DNA of 28,361 nucleotides from a virus. A model generated the notes under the pieces. The model had not been told where the DNA came from and did no database searches. It worked only from the letters and a program-made list of their open reading frames with translations. A program made the position numbers and the translations under genes. The stretch spans positions 1 to 28,361 of the IMG/VR virus record IMGVR_UViG_3300046007_002960; one strand, given 5' to 3'. Positions within the stretch are counted from its first letter, which is position 1; each line of letters opens with the position of its first letter. Shown here in pieces: positions 22,109-28,361 of the stretch.

Positions 22109-24907
22109 CTAGAAGTTAAGGTTAGCAGATCCAAGTGCAACATATGAAGATGATCTTCTTACTACAGTAAATGAAAATACATCTACTTTTCCTGATGTAG
22201 AAGTCGCAGTTGGAGTTACTCCAGCAGCCCATCTTATACTAGTTCCTGTGCCATTAATATTTAAAGTAGTTGGAATAACTCCTGATGCTGTTTGTGTAAC
22301 AAATGTATTAACTGTAAATGCTCTACCGTTATCTGTTGGAGCATTAGTTACATTAGCAGTAAAGTTTCCAGTAAATGAATTACTTACCCAGAATACGTTA
22401 CCAAGAGAGTAATCAAGAGTTACTGCGTTTGCTGACTGTGAAACATCAACAACGTCTTCTACCAATTCTTGAATTCTTACGCCACCAGTAAATGCGGGTG
22501 TTCCAGTAAAGATTGGGCTACCAGTAAATGTTGGAGCGCCTGCGACTGTTCCATTAAGTGTAAGAAGACCATTTACTGTAGCAGATCCTGTGACTGTATT
22601 ATTTGCGCCAGTCGCGGTCCATCCACCATTAAATGTTGCGCTACCAGTAGAAGTAAGAGCAGCGAGTGAAACGTTTTGAAGACTTGCATCTGCAGCCTGA
22701 ATGCTGCCAAGGATTAGGCCTACTTCACTAAAGTTTACTGTACTAGTTGGTTTAGTAGTAGCATCCTGGAAGAACTTAATAATAGAGTCAGATGCATCTC
22801 TCACTACACCAGCATATCTACGAGATCTTGTTCTTTGAGAAAGTCCAGATACTGAAGCGGTAGAAATATTTCCAAGCGCTTTAGCGTAACTAAACTGATT
22901 AGAAACTGGCACACCAGTAATAATGTAACTACCATCATATGATGCTGAGACTCCAGATACTGTAACGATATCGTTGATTGAAAATCCGTGCGCTACACCA
23001 GTTGTTAGTGTGGCTACGTTACTTGATAGGGTGGCTACTGTAATGCTAGCGGATAGAGTAGAGACTGATTTTCCATATCCTCCAACTAGACCTAAATCAA
23101 CTAGGTCATTAGTATTCGAATTACCAGCAAAGATTAGTGGGTCGTCAACGGCGAGGTTAGAAGTTGCAACTGTAGTTCCTTCACCACCGAAGGTAATTGT
23201 ACCTACAACATTAACATCACCCTGAATGTTCATATCCCCTTGGATTCCTACACCGCCAACAACGGTCAAGGCACCAGTAGTTGGTGATGTTGATGGTGTT
23301 GGAATTTCAATATGTACATTTACATCTGGGGTAATCTCCATCTGAGTAAGGCCTGAGTCGAAGCCTCCAGCGGCGAAAACAATCTTATTTTCTGAACCCT
23401 CTGCTCCTGTGGCAAACACCATGTTTCCCGTATATCCTGATCCCGCTGTATTGTGGAAGATATATCCGTCACCAGGGCCAGTAATGCCATAAATTTCATC
23501 ATCAAATTGTGACCCTGTAATACCCATTCCCATCCAACCAACAGAATCATCACCATTATCCATATAAGTAATAATGTCAGTTGATGAAGTAGGGTCAGTA
23601 TTTTGGAAGGCTAACTGAGCAAATGAAGATTCTTGAGTTCCCTCATCCCATTGAAATACGGCTACAGCATTTGTAAGACTACCTGTAGACTCAAAGTTTA
23701 CAGCGGAGGCCCCGACATAAAGTTTATCATTTGCAGTAAAGATATCTGCAGCAAGATCTGAGGCCCAAGATACCTGAGTTCCGTCTGTAGTTAAGAACTT
23801 CCCGGCATTACCATTTTGATCTGGGAATGCTCCGTTAGCAACAATTGACCAGATAGTGCTTGCTGATACAGGGTCGTTTCCAGTTGTTTCTGTAACTGCA
23901 ATATAAGTTGACCCACCATATGAAACTAAATCATTTTTAAGGTAGGCTGTTCCACCGTTATAAACGCCAAGCCAGCGAAAACCTTGAGTTAAAACATCCC
24001 AGAATCCTGTATTTGTGGGGGCATTTCCAGTAGTTGTACCCTTAGCAATGTAAAGAATACCGCCATATGAAACAATATCATTCTTTACATATGTCGTTCC
24101 TGATGAGTAGGCATTATTAAATTTAAAGCCTTCTGTAAATACTTCCCAGAATGATGTATTTGTTGGTACATTGCCTGAAGTATTATCCTTAGAAATATAA
24201 AGAATTCCTCCATATGATACAACATCATTTGCTTGATATGCACTTGCTGAAGAATATGGACCCTCAAACTGGATGCCATCTACAAAGGTGTCCCATGAAG
24301 ATGATCCTAGTACTGGATTAGATACAGATGCTGATTCAGTAGCAATATAGGCAGTTCCGCCATAAGTTACAATATCATTCTTTTGATATAAAGTTGATGA
24401 ATTGAATACACCTTTATAGTCTAGTCCTGGTACAAATTGATCCCAGTATGAAGCAGAAGTAGGGACATTGCCACTAGTTGCACCAGTAGCAATATATGAA
24501 ATTCCGCCATATTTTACAACGTCACCTGGCTGGTAGTCCGTAGAATTACTGTAATTTCCTTCATACTGAATACCGTCAACTAGTTTAGACCAGTATGCGG
24601 AAGCAGTTGATGGATTTTGATTTGAATTGTCTTGACTGGCTAAATATACCTTACCACCATATGAAACAACTTGACTTAATTCATAATTTGTTGAATTATT
24701 CCAATCTCCTTCAAAATCGAAGCCGCCGAGCATTTTCTTCCAGTAAGTTAAGTTAGTGGGGACAACTGAGGCAGTAGTTGAATTGAATGTATAAACATAA
24801 ACGTTGCCACCATAGGCAACAACATCATTATATTCGTATGAAGCAGAAACGCTCCAATCACCTTGATAACTAAATCTAATCTTTCCTAGATCAATTAATT
24901 GTGCCAT
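22109..24907 (-). CDS. Tail fibre protein with seven tandem aromatic-rich repeats
   Basis: A 932-residue fibre. Residues 10-359 hold seven repeats of 49-53 residues, each with Tyr in the first strand, a ND(V/I)V-x-YGG core, and a closing FW/YW or SxW segment, similar in plan to carbohydrate-binding modules of the CBM5/12 type. The middle (residues about 360-560) contains Gly/Asp-rich beta sequence and the segment LTVVGGVGIQGDMNIQGDVNV. Residues 639-672 contain HGFSINDIVTVSGV, a motif seen in many aquatic phage fibres. A trimerising-type shaft follows, with repeated Thr/Gly/Phe strings (TFTGSPIFTG). The C-terminus has IRWAAGVTPTATSTSGKVDVFSF, again typical of marine phage fibres. GGAGG is 11 nt before the ATG. 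It should bind the host surface together with the downstream glycine-rich proteins. Confidence 0.85.
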   Translation of the reverse strand: MAQLIDLGKIRFSYQGDWSVSASYEYNDVVAYGGNVYVYTFNSTTASVVPTNLTYWKKMLGGFDFEGDWNNSTNYELSQVVSYGGKVYLASQDNSNQNPSTASAYWSKLVDGIQYEGNYSNSTDYQPGDVVKYGGISYIATGATSGNVPTSASYWDQFVPGLDYKGVFNSSTLYQKNDIVTYGGTAYIATESASVSNPVLGSSSWDTFVDGIQFEGPYSSASAYQANDVVSYGGILYISKDNTSGNVPTNTSFWEVFTEGFKFNNAYSSGTTYVKNDIVSYGGILYIAKGTTTGNAPTNTGFWDVLTQGFRWLGVYNGGTAYLKNDLVSYGGSTYIAVTETTGNDPVSASTIWSIVANGAFPDQNGNAGKFLTTDGTQVSWASDLAADIFTANDKLYVGASAVNFESTGSLTNAVAVFQWDEGTQESSFAQLAFQNTDPTSSTDIITYMDNGDDSVGWMGMGITGSQFDDEIYGITGPGDGYIFHNTAGSGYTGNMVFATGAEGSENKIVFAAGGFDSGLTQMEITPDVNVHIEIPTPSTSPTTGALTVVGGVGIQGDMNIQGDVNVVGTITFGGEGTTVATSNLAVDDPLIFAGNSNTNDLVDLGLVGGYGKSVSTLSASITVATLSSNVATLTTGVAHGFSINDIVTVSGVSASYDGSYIITGVPVSNQFSYAKALGNISTASVSGLSQRTRSRRYAGVVRDASDSIIKFFQDATTKPTSTVNFSEVGLILGSIQAADASLQNVSLAALTSTGSATFNGGWTATGANNTVTGSATVNGLLTLNGTVAGAPTFTGSPIFTGTPAFTGGVRIQELVEDVVDVSQSANAVTLDYSLGNVFWVSNSFTGNFTANVTNAPTDNGRAFTVNTFVTQTASGVIPTTLNINGTGTSIRWAAGVTPTATSTSGKVDVFSFTVVRRSSSYVALGSANLNF
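23831..24880 (-). repeat. Seven tandem ~150-bp coding repeats (CBM-like)
   Basis: Seven consecutive units of 49-53 codons within the fibre gene, starting at residues 10, 63, 113, 162, 212, 261 and 310. Each encodes the sequence order aromatic strand, NDVVSYGG-like core, Y-I-A/S strand, N-P/V-P turn and a closing tryptophan. The fifth and sixth units are the most alike. Confidence 0.85.
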
Positions 24908-24910
24908 AGT

Positions 24911-25171
24911 TTATACTACCTCCAGTATGATATGCCCGTTGTCTCCCCATGAAAATTTGAATGTATTGTAAGTCCACAGCCAATTTACATAATCATCGTT
25001 TTGCTGAGAATATGCGTCGGGCAATCGGATGGACTCGTCACCTACTATCCTGTCTACGGTTAGTCGGCCCTGTGCCTTGTCGATTTTAACACCATAAAAT
25101 GCTTTATCGACTAGATCTTCAACGGTAGTTGATCCAGAATCTACTGTGACAAATGTCTGACCTACTATCAT
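24911..25171 (-). CDS. Small virion-type protein, function unknown
   Basis: An 86-residue protein between a 136-residue virion-type protein and the large fibre gene. Its start overlaps the upstream stop by ATGA, and its stop is 3 nt before the fibre start. The sequence begins MIVGQTFVTVDSGSTTVEDLVDKAFYGVKI and ends WLWTYNTFKFSWGDNGHIILEVV. It looks like a compact beta protein with an acidic middle. No recognised domain and no membrane segment. Position within the fibre block suggests a baseplate, fibre-base or fibre-assembly component, but nothing in the sequence proves it. Confidence 0.68.
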   Translation of the reverse strand: MIVGQTFVTVDSGSTTVEDLVDKAFYGVKIDKAQGRLTVDRIVGDESIRLPDAYSQQNDDYVNWLWTYNTFKFSWGDNGHIILEVV

Positions 25172-25578
25172 TGAACATTCTCCTGTATGCTTAATATAGC
25201 ATCAAAAGAGTTATTAATTACAGTTACTGCACATAGAGATTCGCCTGCATCAAGGACGATTTCTGAAGGATTTTCATTCTCCCCAGATCCGCCTTCCGTC
25301 CTTGGGTCATTATCTGTCTTTGGCATAATGACATGCCGCCTTTGATGTACTCTTGTGCCTTTAGTGAGGTAGTTAAATTGATTTTGTGCATTTTTAATAT
25401 ACACAGCAATTGGCAGAATAGTGCCATAGGTATTGACCATTAAACAGGAGTTGATGCGAGTCTTATTTGATGCGGTGAAAAGAATTGCAGACGCCGTGCC
25501 AATATTCTTATACATAACGGTATTCGCTTGACCGTCTAATGTACTTCCTCCACCGCTTGATACTAGAAACCCTGGCAT
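25168..25578 (-). CDS. Virion-type beta protein, function unknown
   Basis: A 136-residue protein beginning MPGFLVSSGGGSTLDGQANTV, with beta-rich sequence (SAILFTASNKTRINSCLMVNTYG, ILPIAVYIKN) and a Gly/Glu-rich loop around residues 90-105. It has the look of small proteins that sit at the base of phage fibres: an Ile/Val-rich jelly-roll with an end segment EIVLDAGESLCAVTVINNSF. I recall similar small proteins in the fibre blocks of marine phages, without an assigned function. The start has AAGG about 12-17 nt upstream and an AT-rich TATGATAAAA segment between. Its stop overlaps the next start (ATGA). Confidence 0.68.
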   Translation of the reverse strand: MPGFLVSSGGGSTLDGQANTVMYKNIGTASAILFTASNKTRINSCLMVNTYGTILPIAVYIKNAQNQFNYLTKGTRVHQRRHVIMPKTDNDPRTEGGSGENENPSEIVLDAGESLCAVTVINNSFDAILSIQENVQ

Positions 25579-25607
25579 TTCTTTATTTTATCATACCTTC
25601 CGTTTTA

Positions 25608-25943
25608 TTAGGCCGATGCTGTTGTAGATGTTTGATTAATTCCAAATGTAAGGAATGAAACGCTTGCTGAGTTTGCTTTTGCATATAGATAGTCATCATT
25701 ATTTAGAGCAAATCTAAATGTTTCAAGAAGGTCGTTTCCTGGAAGTTTAGTGTTAAAGGTTACATATCCTATATCTTGCTGTATTCCTAGTCCGCCCGGA
25801 TCAATCCATATGGTAACGTCTGTTGCTGATACCGCCTTATTAGTTGCAAATACTGAGCAGACGTATACCCCATCTGACTGAAACAGTAAAGTAGGAGATG
25901 CACTAACTGGATTTGATATACCAAGTCTTCTAATATTCGTCAT
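25608..25943 (-). CDS. Small virion-type protein, function unknown
   Basis: A 111-residue protein with alternating hydrophobic beta strands (PTLLFQSDGVYVCSVFATNKA, DVTIWIDPGGLGIQ) and a C-terminal stretch ending FLTFGINQTSTTASA. It resembles the 136-residue neighbour in general plan (a short jelly-roll that ends in a Leu/Glu/Thr-Phe-Arg-Phe strand) and may be a distant relative. The ATG lies 3 nt after an exact TATAATATAA decamer (25947-25956), and the only GGAG is 13 nt upstream. It may therefore be translated from a leaderless or near-leaderless message. The function is unknown; a fibre-associated role is inferred from neighbours. Confidence 0.65.
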   Translation of the reverse strand: MTNIRRLGISNPVSASPTLLFQSDGVYVCSVFATNKAVSATDVTIWIDPGGLGIQQDIGYVTFNTKLPGNDLLETFRFALNNDDYLYAKANSASVSFLTFGINQTSTTASA

Positions 25944-25946
25944 AGT

Positions 25947-25956
25947 TTATATTATA
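25947..25956 (-). promoter_or_regulatory. TATAATATAA element between fibre genes
   Basis: Third exact copy of the decamer TATAATATAA (minus strand), only 3 nt before the ATG at 25943. It overlaps the stop codon of the upstream fibre gene (TAA at 25954-25952). If TATAAT is a -10 box, the transcript would start at about the start codon. Confidence 0.35.
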
Positions 25957-28360
25957 CTCCAAACCAATAGTTAAAGGCTACATTTGCTGTGCCGCCAGTC
26001 GATCCGCCACCGCCACCAGTAGCATTAAGAATAATACGACCAGAACTGTCGCTGTATACGGCGGTGACATTTGTATGCTGATTATGGACAAACATTCCTG
26101 CTACATAATCTTCTACCGTTTCTTCAAGTTCGTCTAATCTAGCATAACTAGATGATGCGCTAACTAAAGTAAGGTATGTAGCAGATGCAACATCGCGGCG
26201 GAGGTATGACGATGAAGAACTAACTAGTGTTAGATATGTAGCAGATGCATTATCTTGTCTAAGATAAATGTCTGCAATGGATATATTTTGCCAGTAGGAG
26301 GCAGATTGATTGTAAAGTAGAGCCTGACCAGATAGAGGATTATTTAATCTAACATCATGAAGGAACTCTAAGTGGTCTCCGCCATCTATTCTAACGAATA
26401 TACTTCCTACCTGTGCATGAGACCTCTGTACAAAACCAACAGAAATGGCATGTTGTGGGGCTAAGGGTCTGGTGGCGGTTAAAATTCCAGGTGATGCTGA
26501 GACATATAGTTCCGTTCCTTCTGAATAGGAGTCGGTATTTAATTGTCTAACCGTTCCATATGTTGTAATATAACCTAATTCTCCTGGAAGAATTGCTTCA
26601 GTAGTCAATCCAATGGAGTGTGCGGCAGCATAAGTTGATGCTGAATTTGCAAGTGTGAATGAAAGCCTATTACCTTGAGCGCCGTCAATAGCCACCGCTC
26701 TTCCATCTGGAACTGTAACACCTGAATTATTAAACGCCAGTATTACATTCTCCTGGCCTACCTGCAGGTTTACATTTCCTCCCTTTAGACCAATGTCTAG
26801 GGTTCCCTCATCATTATTCCAAACTAACCTGCCTTCTGATGGAGATGTTATTGTTGCAATATTGAATTGAATGTGGTCTAGATCAAAGCCTCCAACAGAT
26901 CCACTAAATACCTCGGAGGAGTTAGTAGATTTTGGCATAAATGTGAATCGACCAGTTGAATCATCAAATCCAAAGAATCCTAACTGAGCAGAAGTTCCAT
27001 CGTGCCACTTGAACTCTACACCACGATCTTTATTATCATCTACTGTTGGAGTTTGGTCTCCGCCTAATGTAATGATTGGATCATCTAGTGTAGTCGTTGT
27101 AGAATTGACAGTAGTGGTGCTACCCATAACGGTAAGGTCACCATAAATTAATGTGTCACCGTCTACGGTAAGGTCATTTGCAACAGTCGTAGTACCAGAT
27201 GCAGATCCGATATTGATTACCTGTGCAGCACCGCCGAAATTAACTTCATACGCAAGATCATTAACAATATTGAAAGATGATGCGCTAGTTGTTATGGCAC
27301 CGCCATCAACATTCACATTACGGTCAACATCTAGGTTGTTATTTATATTAGTTGTTCCAAAATTAGAACCTATTTCGATTGCTGATGCTGAAAGACCAAG
27401 GTTAATATTTGTAGGTTGATTTAATAAATGAAAGGCAGAGGCAGAAGTAGTAATATCTCCGCCATCAATATTTATATCTCCATTAACGTCCAAGTTATTA
27501 TTAATATTGGTAGTGCCAGAAGATGAGCCAATTTTAATATCTGTTGCTGCTATTGCAAAATCAATCTTTGATGTAGATACAAATAAATTGAGTGCAGATG
27601 CTGTTGCTGTAATATTCTGACCATCAAGGTTTATATCGCCATTAACATCTAGATTATTATTTACATTTGTAGTACCGACTGAAGACCCTATCTCAATAGC
27701 GGTAGCAGAAAGACCAATATTGATATCTGTTGGTTCATTCAGTAGGTGGAATGCTGAAGATGTAGATGTTATGTTGCCGCCGTCTACAGCAAGATCTTCT
27801 GTAATAGTTAAGTTAGCAAATGTAGGACTTGATATTGTATTAATATCCTGAGGCAGACTTAGGACTACAGAGGCAGTTTCTACACCAGATCCGGCAACAG
27901 CAATTTGATTATCTGTACCAAAGATATTTGCTACATAATCTCCGGTTGTATCTGTACCAAGAGCAACAGAATCTGGCTCAATCGTAGTAGAAATAGTTAT
28001 TTGACCATTAGTAACATCTACTAGTGTTGCAGAGGCTGCGCCTGTAATATCGCCAGTTAGATTTACACCAATTATTGGATCTGGTTTATTATTGACATTA
28101 TACCAGTTTACTGATGCTGTTGAGTTGATAGAAACAGTTGGAATCCAGCCTTCTCCAATAGAACCAGAGATTGTTATGCCTTCTCCACCAGCCAGATCTA
28201 ATACATAATTACCTGTAGTATCTGTCCCTAGGGCTACTGAATTTGGCTGGACGGTAAGGGCAATACTTGCACTACCAAGGTTATTTACTGTTCCAGTACC
28301 AGTAACATCACCAGTAAAAGTAAGACTAAAATCTTTTTCAATAGTTACTGTGATTGAAGC
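25952..28360 (-). CDS. Large tail fibre protein (partial, N-terminus beyond right edge)
   Basis: The minus-strand frame is open from the right edge to a TAA at 25952-25954, giving at least 802 residues. Visible order: two segments with SVALGTDTTGNYV/GDYV separated by Gly/Thr-rich beta sequence; four repeats of 47-54 residues built on LDVNGDINIDGG...IEIGSSxGTTNxNNN (27173-27793); then TTLDDPIITLGGD and GVEFKWHDGTSAQLGFFGFDDSTGRF, which are familiar from cyanophage and pelagic-phage fibres. Next come ELYVSASPGILTATRPLAP and GSIFVRIDGG, a coiled Ser/Ala/Tyr section with doublets of ATYLTLVSxSSSY, and a C-terminus with a Gly run and NYWFGV. It is most likely a trimeric fibre shaft. An internal TTG (27493) gives only a shorter frame and is not the true start. 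Confidence 0.85.
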   Translation of the reverse strand, partial: ASITVTIEKDFSLTFTGDVTGTGTVNNLGSASIALTVQPNSVALGTDTTGNYVLDLAGGEGITISGSIGEGWIPTVSINSTASVNWYNVNNKPDPIIGVNLTGDITGAASATLVDVTNGQITISTTIEPDSVALGTDTTGDYVANIFGTDNQIAVAGSGVETASVVLSLPQDINTISSPTFANLTITEDLAVDGGNITSTSSAFHLLNEPTDINIGLSATAIEIGSSVGTTNVNNNLDVNGDINLDGQNITATASALNLFVSTSKIDFAIAATDIKIGSSSGTTNINNNLDVNGDINIDGGDITTSASAFHLLNQPTNINLGLSASAIEIGSNFGTTNINNNLDVDRNVNVDGGAITTSASSFNIVNDLAYEVNFGGAAQVINIGSASGTTTVANDLTVDGDTLIYGDLTVMGSTTTVNSTTTTLDDPIITLGGDQTPTVDDNKDRGVEFKWHDGTSAQLGFFGFDDSTGRFTFMPKSTNSSEVFSGSVGGFDLDHIQFNIATITSPSEGRLVWNNDEGTLDIGLKGGNVNLQVGQENVILAFNNSGVTVPDGRAVAIDGAQGNRLSFTLANSASTYAAAHSIGLTTEAILPGELGYITTYGTVRQLNTDSYSEGTELYVSASPGILTATRPLAPQHAISVGFVQRSHAQVGSIFVRIDGGDHLEFLHDVRLNNPLSGQALLYNQSASYWQNISIADIYLRQDNASATYLTLVSSSSSYLRRDVASATYLTLVSASSSYARLDELEETVEDYVAGMFVHNQHTNVTAVYSDSSGRIILNATGGGGGSTGGTANVAFNYWFGV
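27173..27793 (-). repeat. Four tandem ~160-bp coding repeats in the partial fibre
   Basis: Units start at 27793, 27652, 27493 and 27334 on the minus strand and encode 47, 53, 53 and 54 residues. Units 1 and 3 share AFHLLN-x-PT-x-IN-x-GLSA and are the closest pair. Each ends in GTTN-x-NNN, leading into the next LDVNG. Confidence 0.8.
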
Positions 28361-28361
28361 G

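Noticed and set aside
27491-27493. TTG as start of the right-hand fibre gene
   Set aside because: The same frame is open to the window edge and encodes matching repeat units upstream, so the gene is partial rather than starting here.
1-28361. CRISPR arrays, tRNA or rRNA genes, insertion sequences, integrase or attachment sites
   Set aside because: No regularly spaced short repeats with unique spacers, no cloverleaf-like segments, no transposase or integrase frames were seen; the only tandem repeats are coding repeats in fibres.

Overview
This window is a piece of a tailed double-stranded DNA phage genome (Caudoviricetes) or a prophage/metagenomic relative. The evidence is a near-continuous minus-strand run of virion genes: portal, prohead protease with scaffold, major capsid protein, head-tail connectors, tail terminator, tail tube, a frameshifted tail-assembly-chaperone pair and a very long tape measure. 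No sheath gene lies between the tail tube and the chaperones, so the tail is most likely non-contractile (siphovirus-like). The fibre genes resemble, from memory, fibre modules of marine T4-like cyanophages and pelagic phages, but the head genes are not T4-like, so the genome looks mosaic. The host cannot be read from this window; an aquatic bacterium is the best guess.

Layout, in the direction of minus-strand transcription (right to left). 28360-19265 is a fibre/adhesin block: a partial fibre running off the right edge, three small virion-type proteins, a 932-residue fibre with seven tandem aromatic-rich repeats, and two tandem copies of a [glycine-rich adhesin-like protein + small partner protein] cassette. 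After the plus-strand cassette come a 233-residue unknown protein and a LamG-like protein (16107-14552). Then follow a small pre-portal protein, portal, protease with nested scaffold, and capsid (14518-9197), closed by a clear hairpin terminator. Connectors and tail completion proteins (9098-6495) lead into tail tube, chaperones and tape measure (6426 to the left edge).

Embedded on the opposite strand at 16169-19296 is a compact, translationally coupled, AT-rich cassette of four genes: a prolyl-4-hydroxylase-type 2OG-Fe(II) dioxygenase, a second 2OG-Fe(II) dioxygenase, a flavin-dependent tryptophan-halogenase-like enzyme with its nucleotide-binding, catalytic-lysine and WxWxIP motifs intact, and a small three-helix membrane protein. 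This is the most interesting part of the window. It is a tailoring-enzyme operon carried between structural modules, with its own promoter region shared divergently with the unknown 233-residue protein. Its substrate is unknown. A virion protein, for example the glycine/proline-rich adhesins next door, and a host metabolite are both possible.

Two expression devices are well supported by sequence. One is a CCCAAAC -1 slippery heptamer that would fuse the two tail assembly chaperones. The other is a strong internal Shine-Dalgarno and in-frame ATG inside the protease gene that would yield a free scaffold protein. A recurring TATAATATAA element lies immediately upstream of several start codons and suggests near-leaderless late promoters.
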